DNA of 64,000 nt, taken from NCBI RefSeq assembly GCF_002831565.1, contig NZ_CP025096.1:3015027-3079026 (forward strand), given 5' to 3'. Below the pieces are notes generated by a model. The model was not told the DNA's origin, did not search any database, and was given only the letters and a program-made list of their open reading frames with translations. The position numbers and the translations under genes were made by a program. Below are positions 51,474 through 60,661 of the stretch, piece after piece. The first letter of the stretch is position 1, and every line of letters begins with the position of its first letter. Origin of the DNA: Spirosoma pollinicola (GTDB lineage: Bacteria; Bacteroidota; Bacteroidia; Cytophagales; Spirosomataceae).

Positions 51474-53837
51474 TCAATAAATCAGTTGAAACTCGGGGTG
51501 CAGGCTAATGGCCCAAACCAGATCCTGAATGCCCTCGGTAGTGGGATTTTTGCCCACTATTTTCTGGGCAACAGCCATTTCTTTGGGCTTAGGCTCCCGG
51601 CCTAACGCTTTCCAATACAGGTTTTTCACCAGAACATCCGTTGTTGGGTAGGTCGCTTTCCATGCCTGGGCACCTCGCTTGAGGGCATCGTTGAATTTCT
51701 CGCCGTTGGTCAGTTCCAATGCCTGCAACAGGTTGGCCTGCGACGATCGGCTGGTGCTGACCGTTTCGCGATTCGGGCGACCCAACGCCGTTAGGAATGG
51801 ATCGTTTTTCACTAAAGATGCCCTCGGAAACGGCACTTCTCTCTTTATATTTTTGGGAAACTGTTCCTTAACAATGGATGTATCCACGTAGATCGGGCTG
51901 AACGCCAGACTTACCGCATCGGCAAATTGCTCGGCTGTGAGCCTACGACGAACCATGCCTTGAAAAACAAATTTGGGTGATGTAATCAGATCGGCATCTT
52001 TAAGGCCAACCGAAGGCAACTGGTATGTTTTTGAGGTTAGAATAGTAAACATCAGCTTCTTGATGTCATAGCCATTGGTCACGAAGTCGGAGGCCAGCCA
52101 ATCGAGTAAATCCTGACTCCAGGGATCGTTGTCCATCACATCGACAGGCTCGATAATACCCCGGCCCATCACCTGCGCCCAAATCCGATTGACAACCGTA
52201 CGATACAGACGACCATCTTGAGGCTGAACCATAAAATCAGCCAGTTCCTTCAGGCGCTCTTTGGTTGTTGCCTTTCCATTGATCGTTCCCAGTTTCTCAA
52301 AAATAATTCGGGTTCCGGCCATTTTGCCAGTGGGTTTATCGCAACGGTTGATTTCCAGCGTTGTATCGGCAAAGACATTGGCAAAAGCGTAGGCATCGGC
52401 CAGTTTCCAGTCGCTGATGAAGCTGTCGTGGCACGACGCACATTTCAGGTTCAGCCCCAGCAATACCTGCGACACATTCTGGGCCGCCTGCATTTCGGTT
52501 CGCTGGCTTGAGTTGATCGTGCCGCGCCATTTGATTCCTTTAATGAAACCAGCCGACGCTTTGGTAGGGCTAACCAACTCCCGAACAAACTGATTATAAG
52601 GCTTATTGGCTTTCAGTGACGTATAAAGCCAACTCGTAATGTCGTGCCGCCCACCCGTGATGTAGCCGGTACCGGTATAATCGTTGCGGAGCGCATCATT
52701 CCAGAAAGTGAGCCAATGCTGGGCGTAATCGGTATTTCGATTGAGCAGTTCCTTAACCAGAAGCTCCCGTTTATCAGGCCGCGTATCGGTTTCGAAAGCT
52801 TTTAGTGTTGCGGGCGTTGGCAACAAACCCACTACATCCAGATACACTCGGCGCATGTAAGTACGATCGTCAACCAGGTTTTTCCATGTCAGTTTATGTT
52901 GTTGAAAATAGACGTTCACGAAGCGGTCAACAGGGTTCGTAATATCGGCTGTCGCATCGGGCAGGGCGGGTAGACGCGGGGCCAGTTCGGCTACGCGGTA
53001 AATACTTTTTTCGGGACCACTCGGCCAGGGCGCACCCTGTTGAATCCAGAATTCGAGCAGGGCAATATCATGGTCGGTCAGGCGCTTGCCTTTGGTGGGC
53101 ATCGCATCTTCGTGGCCCGCCGGGAGTTTAATACGACGGATTATATCGCTCTTTTCGGGATGGCCCGCTACCAGAATCTCGCCATCTTCTCCTCCCTTCA
53201 TCACAAATTCTTTCTTATCCAGTCGTAAACCGCCTTTGGTTTTGGTGGCGCTATGGCAACTATAGCAGTTGTGCGCCAGAATGGAGCGCACTTCCAGATT
53301 CAGTTCGCCAATCTGCTTATCGTCCAGCGGCTGGTTTGCGGTGGTTGCACTGGCAAAAGCAAACTGCGATCCACTGCCAGTAGGACTCCCCGAACCCTTG
53401 CCAAAGGGCAGCACACTACTCAGGTAGTCGTCGCCGTGGGTGAGCATGGCGCCAAAATGACCGGCAAGGCTAACGCCCAGAACGGTAGCAATGAGCAGTC
53501 CCCTATACAGTTCGATTCGCCCGGAGCGCAGGGCAAGTACGGTCAGTAGGGCCAGGGTCATCGTTGCCAGCCCCGACCATTGGTGGATGGTTACGGTATC
53601 TCCGCCGTAATCGTCCTGATTGACCAAAACAAGACCCAACGCTGCAGCCACCACAGAACTGATGGCACCAATCCAGACCATTGCCCGAATACCAGCCTGC
53701 ATATCGGTCGATTTTCGGAACCACCCAACCGCTTCGAGCAACAGGGCAATGCACAGCAAACCAACCGGAAAATGGACGATTAATGGATGTAAACGGCCCA
53801 GGAACTGCCAGAGCCAAAACGATTCAGTTAGTATCAC
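51474..53837 (-). CDS. Membrane-anchored DUF2231-PSCyt1-DUF1549-DUF1553 protein
   Basis: 787 residues. GTG start at 53837; no closer ATG precedes the first helix. Four N-terminal helices with LHPLIVHFPVGLLCIALLLEAVGWF (DUF2231-like) are followed by a cytochrome domain (CYSCH near 190, GHEDAMPTKGKRLTDHDIALLEFWIQQGA), DUF1549 (RVYLDVVGLLPT, HWLTFWNDALRND, second CASCH near 465) and DUF1553 (RLYRTVVNRIWAQVMGRGIIEPVDVMDNDPW). The membrane part is shared in plan with the 43501 protein, so the locus has two different inner-membrane electron-carrying anchors. It is the first gene after SusD, and separated from it only by a hairpin. Confidence 0.9.
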   Translation of the reverse strand: MILTESFWLWQFLGRLHPLIVHFPVGLLCIALLLEAVGWFRKSTDMQAGIRAMVWIGAISSVVAAALGLVLVNQDDYGGDTVTIHQWSGLATMTLALLTVLALRSGRIELYRGLLIATVLGVSLAGHFGAMLTHGDDYLSSVLPFGKGSGSPTGSGSQFAFASATTANQPLDDKQIGELNLEVRSILAHNCYSCHSATKTKGGLRLDKKEFVMKGGEDGEILVAGHPEKSDIIRRIKLPAGHEDAMPTKGKRLTDHDIALLEFWIQQGAPWPSGPEKSIYRVAELAPRLPALPDATADITNPVDRFVNVYFQQHKLTWKNLVDDRTYMRRVYLDVVGLLPTPATLKAFETDTRPDKRELLVKELLNRNTDYAQHWLTFWNDALRNDYTGTGYITGGRHDITSWLYTSLKANKPYNQFVRELVSPTKASAGFIKGIKWRGTINSSQRTEMQAAQNVSQVLLGLNLKCASCHDSFISDWKLADAYAFANVFADTTLEINRCDKPTGKMAGTRIIFEKLGTINGKATTKERLKELADFMVQPQDGRLYRTVVNRIWAQVMGRGIIEPVDVMDNDPWSQDLLDWLASDFVTNGYDIKKLMFTILTSKTYQLPSVGLKDADLITSPKFVFQGMVRRRLTAEQFADAVSLAFSPIYVDTSIVKEQFPKNIKREVPFPRASLVKNDPFLTALGRPNRETVSTSRSSQANLLQALELTNGEKFNDALKRGAQAWKATYPTTDVLVKNLYWKALGREPKPKEMAVAQKIVGKNPTTEGIQDLVWAISLHPEFQLIY

Positions 53838-53884
53838 TACGTATTGATGAAATGAGTCGTGAATATTATTTTTTAATGTTTTGC

Positions 53885-53922
53885 CTGTACTAATCTCCGT
53901 TATACAACGGAGATTAGTACAG
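53885..53922 (-). terminator. Hairpin after susD
   Basis: ctgtactaatctccgtt (53885-53901) with aacggagattagtacag (53906-53922): perfect 17-bp stem, 4-nt loop. It is 32 bp past the SusD stop and could end transcription there or separate the SusC/D message from the cytochrome genes. Confidence 0.75.
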
Positions 53923-53954
53923 AAAGGTGCCTATAAATGAATGGCTTAGCTTAT

Positions 53955-55451
53955 TTATTGGTACCCGGCGTTTTGAGTCAGCTTGCTATTTATCAAAATT
54001 TGCGGAGCCGGTATCGGGAAAAAGTACTCATAATCGCTGAACACATAATCCTGCGCATTAAACGCGATTCCACCTCGATCTACTGTTGGTTTCGCCTTTT
54101 CCTTAGCGCCGTATGCGTTCATGAAAGCGGCTAGTTCGGCTGGCGTCATGGTACGCTTCAGGTCAAACCACCGCTGGTTTTCGAACGCCAGTTCAACCCG
54201 TCGTTCTTTCAGAACAGCCGTTTTAAAGGCTGCTTTGTCGAGGCCCGTTAGCTCCTTAAGTCCCGCCCGTGTGCGTATCTGATTCAGGTAGCCAAACGCT
54301 TCGGCGGTTGGACCCGACTGCTCATTGATGGCTTCGGCCAGCATCAGCAACACATCGGCATATCGAAGCACTGGCCAGTTATCGTCAGTGCGGCCTGTAA
54401 TGGTGTGTGTATGGGTGAATTTAATCACATACGGAATAGGAACCACCGTACCGTTCAGCGTGTAACTGGTTTTTAATGAGGCATCTTTCCGCAGATCGCC
54501 GGGTTCGTAGGCCGCAATCAGGTCGTTGGTTGGAATGTTCCGTCCGCCCGGCGTTGTGTTGGCAAATCCGGTTACCGCCCCTGCCGATAGCCGGGGTGCA
54601 AATGTGTAAGCAAAACTGCTCCACTCGCCCAGATCATTGCCGCCCTGATACTGAATTTCGAAAATTGATTCGGGGCCGTTCTTTTTAGCGGTATTGAAAT
54701 TGTCGGCATAGACCGGATTGAGCGAGTAGCCCGTTATCTGCTTGAGGGTTGTTACGGCATCGGCGTATTTTTTCTGTGTCAGATACGTCTTGCCTAATAG
54801 ACCTAAAGCAGCTCCTTTTGTGGCGCGTCCTGTCTGCGAAGCAGGGTATGTAGCGGGCAGCAACGTAACGGCTTCCTTCAAATCTTTCTCGATCTGCGCC
54901 CATACATTGGCTTGGGGAGATCGAATCAGGTCAAACGCCTGGTCGGGTTTGTCCAGGGTCGACGTAACCAGCACAACATCGCCAAAATACTGAACCAGAT
55001 TAAAATAGAAGTAGGCTCGCAGAAACTTCAACTGCCCTTCGATGGGTGCTTTCACAGAGGCATCGAGCGAACTGCCTGTCAGTTTTTCCAGCGTGTAGTT
55101 CGTGTTGTAGAGCGCCGAATAATACAGGTTCCATACGTTGGCAATTTCGCCATTACCCTGATTGACGGTCGAAAACTCAAACGCTTCCCAACCGGCAGCC
55201 CCGCCCCGGTCGAGCGGGTTGAAATCGAGCGTTGTATTGTCGGAGGGGAACTCCTGAAAAATATAGGCCGCGCCTGTAATACCCTGCAACTGGCCATAAA
55301 CGCCACTTAACGCCTGTAAAAACTGGGTTTCGTTTTTATAGAACAGGTCGGTACCAATCCGCGTCGGGTCGGTAGTAACCAGTAAATCATCGTTGCACGA
55401 AAGCTGACAGAAGCAAAGGAAAAGGGTTCCGATAAGAAGTCTATTTTTCAT
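53955..55451 (-). CDS. SusD/RagB-family nutrient-binding lipoprotein
   Basis: 498 residues. Lipoprotein signal with the lipobox QLSC (Cys19). SusD signatures: FYKNETQFLQALSGVYGQLQ, GEIANVWNLYYSALYNTNYTLEKL, EGQLKFLRAYFYFNLVQYFGDVVLVT, NDNWPVLRYADVLLMLAEAIN, YLNQIRTRAGL and KERRVELAFENQRWFDLKR. It sits on the cell surface as the lid of the SusC channel and binds glycan. It starts 11 bp after the SusC gene. Confidence 0.96.
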   Translation of the reverse strand: MKNRLLIGTLFLCFCQLSCNDDLLVTTDPTRIGTDLFYKNETQFLQALSGVYGQLQGITGAAYIFQEFPSDNTTLDFNPLDRGGAAGWEAFEFSTVNQGNGEIANVWNLYYSALYNTNYTLEKLTGSSLDASVKAPIEGQLKFLRAYFYFNLVQYFGDVVLVTSTLDKPDQAFDLIRSPQANVWAQIEKDLKEAVTLLPATYPASQTGRATKGAALGLLGKTYLTQKKYADAVTTLKQITGYSLNPVYADNFNTAKKNGPESIFEIQYQGGNDLGEWSSFAYTFAPRLSAGAVTGFANTTPGGRNIPTNDLIAAYEPGDLRKDASLKTSYTLNGTVVPIPYVIKFTHTHTITGRTDDNWPVLRYADVLLMLAEAINEQSGPTAEAFGYLNQIRTRAGLKELTGLDKAAFKTAVLKERRVELAFENQRWFDLKRTMTPAELAAFMNAYGAKEKAKPTVDRGGIAFNAQDYVFSDYEYFFPIPAPQILINSKLTQNAGYQ

Positions 55452-55462
55452 ATTCGTGTCGA

Positions 55463-58400
55463 TTAGAAGTTGAGTTTTATACCCGTAGCAAACGTTCTGG
55501 GAACCGGATATGACTCGTCGTCATTGTTCGGTTCGGTTGTGCTTCGTACGCCCGCATCTGGATTATTGCCCGGATATTTGGTGAACATGATCAAGTTGTT
55601 GCCCGTCACGAAAACCCGGGCGTTGCTCAGAATCGACTTGAACTTTGGAAAGTTATAGCCAATCGTAATGGTTTTCAGCCAGACATAGCTGCCATCATAC
55701 ACATAGCGATTGCTGCTCTCCCGCGACCATTTGAAATAGCTCGTTCCACCCTGCGAATGCACATCAGCCGGGTTTGTGCCGGGATTACTTGCCGACCGCC
55801 AGCGATCTTTTGCTTTGTCCAGCACATTGAATACGCCATCCATATTCATAGTTGAGGCTTCGATATTTCGGTAGATGTCAAAGTCCTGAGCGCCAAGAAA
55901 CATAAGATTTAAGTCGAACTTTTTATAATCGGCGGCAAACGTCCAGGCCCAGGTAAATGCCGGATTTGGATTGCCTATTTCGACCATATCCTGCGTATCG
56001 TAGGAAATAACCCCATCGCGGTTGGTATCCTCGAATTTCATACCGCCAGGAATGACGCCGTCCTGTTTGGGCGCTGCGTCGATTTCAGCTTGTGTATTGA
56101 AAATACCCAATTTGTTGTAGCCGTAAATCATGCCCACCGGGCGACCCACTTTCTGCACATTGTAGCCGCCATAAAAACTACCATAATACAGTGCGTCGCT
56201 GGCTCCTTTAATGGCCAGAATCCGATTTCGGTTGAAACTGATGTTGGCATTGGTGCGGAAATTGACCTGCCCGATGGTCGTTCGAAATTCCCCGCCAATT
56301 TCAACGCCGTGATTCTCCACTTTACCAATATTAGCCAGGCTGGTTGTAAAGCCCGAAACCGACGGGATGGACACCGGCAAAAGCATATCGTTGGTAATCT
56401 TCTTATAATACTCGATGTTAAAAATCAACTTGCTGTTGAACAGAGCCAAGTCCATTCCAATATCCAGTTGATTCGATTTTTCCCATTTCAACTCCGAATT
56501 GGCAAAGGAGCTAACGACTTTACCCGCCGAAAATGCATTGCCCAATATGTAGTTGTTAGCGCCTACGAATGCCAGGCTCGGGTAGTTACCAATGTCATTA
56601 TTGCCCGTTACACCCCAACTTGCCCGTAGTTTAAGATCGCTCAACCAGGCTGTTTTCGGCATAAAGGACTCTTCTGTAAGCCGCCAGCCAATAGAAGCCG
56701 CCGGAAAATCGCCGTACTTGTTCTTGGCCCCAAAACGCGAACTCCCCTCCCGCCGATACGAAGCCGAAAACAGGTATTTGTCCTTGTAAGCATAGTTGAC
56801 CCGACTGAGTAAAGCCAGCATACTCCAGCCAAACTCGTAGGACGTAGCCGACCGAATGGAAGCAGAGCCAAGGTAAGGCACCAGGTCATCGGGGTAGGTA
56901 TTGCCAGTGCCCGTAAACCCGCGAACTTTCTCCTGTTGAGCGGTGTAGCCAAGCAGCACATCCAGACTATGGTTCGCTGATAGCTGGGGTTTGTAGGTCA
57001 GTAACTGATCCAGCGAATAGTTGGTCAGTTCTTCTGTATTATCGGTTTCGGTAGCGATCCGTGGAGGAGCACCCGCCGTTCCGGATGCTACCGGGTTGCC
57101 AATAGTGGAGGGGATGTACTCCTTGAATGTATTGTTATTGAGTTTGACATTCGCAGACGTTCTAAACTTGAAATTCCGAAGGAAGGAAAGTTCAATAAAC
57201 CCATTCGTCAGCAAATCGGCGATGTTCCGCTTCCGATACACATTTTCCAGTACAAATAGCGGATTAGGAAACCCAAATACACCATCGACGCCGTTTATGT
57301 AGGGCACAAGTGAGCCATCAGGATTGTAGGGTGTAGCGCGGGGGTCCATCAACAAGGCACCTCCTACGAGGGCGCTACGGCCATCGGTATTCGCCAGGTT
57401 TTGCCGGGTATAGGTCCCGTTGATATTCAGACCGACATTGATAAATTTATTGATCTGTCCGCCCAGATTGGAGCGAACGGAAATACGGTCGTAATTCGTT
57501 TTTTTAATGATCCCGTCTTCCTTATAATACCCCACCGACAATAACGATTTGATAGGCCCGGCCCCCGACGAAACCGTTAAATTAAGATCGGAATAGGGTG
57601 CATTGTCGCGCATGATAAGGCCGAACCAATCTGTCGAATACTTGGTCTGTTCCGGAAACCGATACCCGATGGGTACTTCACTTTCGGCAGGCTCCCGATT
57701 CTGAAGAATACGGATCTGATCCATGAAAATGTCTTTTTTGAATTGAGCGAACTCCACCCCGTTCAGCATTTTTACCCGACGGGAATTGGGAACGCTCTGA
57801 ATACCATAATCCATCGACAGATTGACGTTCACTTTTCCATCTTTGGCCTGTTTTGTGGTGATGAGTACCACACCATTCGACCCTCTGGCACCGTAAATAG
57901 CCGTAGATGCGGCATCTTTCAGGACTGTTACACTTTCTATATCGTTTGGATTTAAGTTTTGTCCGACCGACGTACCCACGGCGAACCCGTCGATAACATA
58001 GAGCGGATTACTACCAGCCCCCAGTGAGCCAATACCCCGAACACGTACCTCAAAAGCACCACCCGGCGTACCGCTTTTTTGTTTGACAACAACTCCCGGC
58101 GCACGTCCCTGAAGAATCTGGTTCGGGTTGTTGGCAGGTTGTTCGCCAATATCTTTCATGTTGATGACTGATACCGCCGAGGTAATATCCTGTCGGCGTT
58201 GCGAACCGTAGCCTACTACCACCACTTCATTCAGCGTTTGGTCATCCGGTAGCAGCGTAACGGTCAGCGACGTCTGATTCCCTACCAGAATTTCCTGTTT
58301 CTGGTAACCAACAAAACTAAAAACCAGGGTAGCATTGGCGTTGGGTGCCGAGATACGATAGCGTCCCTCTCCATCGGTGGTTGAGCCCTGCGTTGTTCCT

Positions 58401-58645
58401 TTTACGACTACACTTACGCCCGGCAACCCGGCACCTTTCTCATCAATCACTTTTCCCGCCACGATTACCTCGGCAAATCTTGAGGTCACGTGTGTAGCCT
58501 GACGTTCTGAATGATTCAGCGTAATCAACTGAGATGCGCTGGATGATGTATTAACTCTCCGTGTATCCGTCCCCTGCCCGTAGACAAAGCCAGAAAAACT
58601 GCCGACCAAAATACTAAATGAAACTACTTGATAAAGCTTCTTCAT
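55463..58645 (-). CDS. SusC/RagA-family TonB-linked outer-membrane transporter
   Basis: 1,060 residues from ATG at 58645 (MKKLYQVVSFS signal peptide); an in-frame upstream extension to 58744 lacks a signal peptide and is rejected. A carboxypeptidase-like domain (about 60-140; VIVAGKVIDEKGAGLPGVSVVVKGTTQGSTTDGEGRY) is followed by the TonB box region (LNEVVVVGYGSQ), the plug (GRAPGVVV, NPLYVIDGF, SVTVLKDAASTAIYGARGSNGVVLITTKQ) and a 22-strand barrel. It imports oligosaccharides with the SusD partner using TonB energy. It leads the cytochrome gene train, so its cargo is probably the glycan that this locus handles. Confidence 0.96.
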   Translation of the reverse strand: MKKLYQVVSFSILVGSFSGFVYGQGTDTRRVNTSSSASQLITLNHSERQATHVTSRFAEVIVAGKVIDEKGAGLPGVSVVVKGTTQGSTTDGEGRYRISAPNANATLVFSFVGYQKQEILVGNQTSLTVTLLPDDQTLNEVVVVGYGSQRRQDITSAVSVINMKDIGEQPANNPNQILQGRAPGVVVKQKSGTPGGAFEVRVRGIGSLGAGSNPLYVIDGFAVGTSVGQNLNPNDIESVTVLKDAASTAIYGARGSNGVVLITTKQAKDGKVNVNLSMDYGIQSVPNSRRVKMLNGVEFAQFKKDIFMDQIRILQNREPAESEVPIGYRFPEQTKYSTDWFGLIMRDNAPYSDLNLTVSSGAGPIKSLLSVGYYKEDGIIKKTNYDRISVRSNLGGQINKFINVGLNINGTYTRQNLANTDGRSALVGGALLMDPRATPYNPDGSLVPYINGVDGVFGFPNPLFVLENVYRKRNIADLLTNGFIELSFLRNFKFRTSANVKLNNNTFKEYIPSTIGNPVASGTAGAPPRIATETDNTEELTNYSLDQLLTYKPQLSANHSLDVLLGYTAQQEKVRGFTGTGNTYPDDLVPYLGSASIRSATSYEFGWSMLALLSRVNYAYKDKYLFSASYRREGSSRFGAKNKYGDFPAASIGWRLTEESFMPKTAWLSDLKLRASWGVTGNNDIGNYPSLAFVGANNYILGNAFSAGKVVSSFANSELKWEKSNQLDIGMDLALFNSKLIFNIEYYKKITNDMLLPVSIPSVSGFTTSLANIGKVENHGVEIGGEFRTTIGQVNFRTNANISFNRNRILAIKGASDALYYGSFYGGYNVQKVGRPVGMIYGYNKLGIFNTQAEIDAAPKQDGVIPGGMKFEDTNRDGVISYDTQDMVEIGNPNPAFTWAWTFAADYKKFDLNLMFLGAQDFDIYRNIEASTMNMDGVFNVLDKAKDRWRSASNPGTNPADVHSQGGTSYFKWSRESSNRYVYDGSYVWLKTITIGYNFPKFKSILSNARVFVTGNNLIMFTKYPGNNPDAGVRSTTEPNNDDESYPVPRTFATGIKLNF

Positions 58646-59186
58646 AGCATTAACGTTTAAGGGTTGAGGCACTCGAATTGCTTGAAAATAGACTATTTTA
58701 TGACCAAATATTACAGCGTATGGGAAGCTAACTTTCCCACACATACCTATTTTTTTAACATATTTTTAATAAATCTATTTAGTTAATAAGAAATAATATA
58801 ATTTAAGTCACAAGAAGTCAACTGTAAGTGATGAATAGAATGACATCTATTTTTACTAATTTGCGTATACCAAAACGGTTCAGTATCTCAACCTGAATCA
58901 TGGGTATCTGCCTGTTCGTTATTAGCTTCTTTCCACTTGGAACAATGGGGTGAATTATAAGATGGAAGGCGGCCAACTAAGACACGACGCATTACAAGCA
59001 GTTAAAAACCATATTACTATACCAAAATCAAATACACGTTTAATGAAACAAAAAATAGCTTTATCGATAGAAACTTCTCACTAATCAATAGCGTTATTTG
59101 TTAAGCAGTCCTCCCTTTTGGTAACCAATCTAAAAATCGCTAGTTTAGCCTTCGGATAGCATACGCATCTGTTGGCAAGAAAAGCG
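58646..59186. other. Divergent promoter region upstream of susC
   Basis: About 540 bp, AT-rich (especially 58740-58800 and 59000-59100), with no coding frame. It must hold the promoters of susC (minus) and of the protease-like gene (plus). I did not find a convincing TTTG/TAnnTTTG pair, nor a sigma/anti-sigma pair next to susC. Confidence 0.45.
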
Positions 59187-60494
59187 ATGTGCCATCTTAA
59201 CCACCGTTCTAATTTATATCAGTCAATGACCATAGCCTCGGGGATATTTTTTGACCAGAAAAGCCCCATTCACAAACTCAACATCCAGCAGACAAACTAC
59301 ACAATAGAACAGGCCGAAGCGGCCAACACGTCCTTTGATCTGGCGGTTAAGCAGTTCCTGCGCGATTGGATCGAGCAAGGAACCGTATCGACCAAGAGCC
59401 CGGAAGGTGATGGAGGTGATGTCGAGGAATTTGTGGAACAGGGAGCGCTACGGACTTTCTTTAAACACCGGGAGGATGCTTTTGAGCGACTGCTCGAACA
59501 GGAACATATAGCTCGCCATTTGCTGCGGCCTATCGACGAAGTCTATTTTCAGAATGATGCGTATGAGCCTCTTCTGGCCCAGTTCGAAAAACGTATATAC
59601 AATATAGCCGCTCAGCGTGAGCAATTGGAAGTGCCGTTTCGCTACAGCCCCCTCAGCCGACAGGGCACGCACGGCGATACGATCCACCACACCGATGCCA
59701 ACGGCGAGCCGCCCAGAGAAGACATTGGCGTCTATTTCGGTACACGCCGTACCGATAGCACGGCCTTGACCATTTTAGCCCATCAACTGCGCTGGGAAGC
59801 CATAGTACCGGCTGAACTGCCCGTCCATGTCATTACTGAAGGCTATATGGACGATTCGCTACGGCGGGTAAAAGCCATGGCCGAGCAATTGAACGAAGAA
59901 AGCGCTACGCAGCCCCATTGCTTTGTTATTCAGCGACGCCATGCTGCCGATGATCGGCATCTGGGGGCGGCTTTACTAATTATGAATCCTCAGCAACCCA
60001 CGTTGCCGCAACGCATCATTTTTTGCGATACCTTAAAACCGGGTCAGCAGCCACCCTGGTGGGATAAGTTCAAGCATAAGATAGACGCGGTTTTTCCGCA
60101 ACCTGACGGTCAGGCACCCGCTTCGGATCGGCTGGAAGATGGTGGCGTCAAACTCCAGCGTTTGCACGATGGCGTACCCGTTCGCCATCAGGATATTGAC
60201 TGTGCGTTCTACACGGCGTCGATGTGCCGGGCGCTTATCCAACTGGTGAAAGCAGATGCTGATTTGATCCTGAATGGATCTATTGACGACGTTGTCAGCC
60301 AGATGACCTCCCGGATGCCCGAGTATTACGAACAGCCCAACCTACCCAAAGAGCCTGCTCTGGTTCGGGAGGTCAACGTAATTCGCCGATGGAATACGGG
60401 CTGGCAGGCGTTGAAAAATATGATGCAGAATCGACTAACCGATTTGGCCGCACAATTGACGGTACCGAACGACCAGCCGCTTGAATTTTCTTGA
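59187..60494 (+). CDS. Putative CE-clan (Ulp1/YopJ-like) cysteine protease
   Basis: About 435 residues; ATG at 59187, or possibly 59226 (an upstream TTG at 59172 would add five). Numbering from the TTG, the C-terminal half has RHLGAALLIMN (His263 followed by a hydrophobic strand), then RIIFCDTL (Asp286) and HQDIDCAFYTASMCRALIQL (Gln340, Cys344 starting a helix). This His, 23 residues, Asp, 58 residues, Cys arrangement is that of Ulp1/SENP (H-W, y-D-S-L, Q-x-D-C-G) and YopJ-type enzymes. The N-terminal 200 residues are helical and charged, with no signal peptide. No relative is close by. Function could be a SUMO/ubiquitin-like peptidase, acetyltransferase or an effector; I am moderately sure about the fold and unsure about the activity. 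Confidence 0.55.
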   Translation: MCHLNHRSNLYQSMTIASGIFFDQKSPIHKLNIQQTNYTIEQAEAANTSFDLAVKQFLRDWIEQGTVSTKSPEGDGGDVEEFVEQGALRTFFKHREDAFERLLEQEHIARHLLRPIDEVYFQNDAYEPLLAQFEKRIYNIAAQREQLEVPFRYSPLSRQGTHGDTIHHTDANGEPPREDIGVYFGTRRTDSTALTILAHQLRWEAIVPAELPVHVITEGYMDDSLRRVKAMAEQLNEESATQPHCFVIQRRHAADDRHLGAALLIMNPQQPTLPQRIIFCDTLKPGQQPPWWDKFKHKIDAVFPQPDGQAPASDRLEDGGVKLQRLHDGVPVRHQDIDCAFYTASMCRALIQLVKADADLILNGSIDDVVSQMTSRMPEYYEQPNLPKEPALVREVNVIRRWNTGWQALKNMMQNRLTDLAAQLTVPNDQPLEFS

Positions 60495-60541
60495 GCGCCC
60501 TAAAAACGGCTGACGTTGGACTCGTAGTTAATTGAATCAAA

Positions 60542-60570
60542 AACGGGCTGACTTATAGAGTTAGTCCGTT
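60542..60570 (+). terminator. Probable terminator hairpin
   Basis: acgggctgac pairs with gttagtccgt (two G-U wobbles) around a 7-nt loop, about 50 bp past the stop of the protease-like gene and followed by gcgttt. Weakly supported. Confidence 0.45.
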
Positions 60571-60661
60571 GCGTTTATAGGGTGCCGTTCATCACGAGTG
60601 ATATGCCGAAACCACCTGATTTTACTTGAAAAATAAACGCTTAAACGGGTTAAATACCAAC

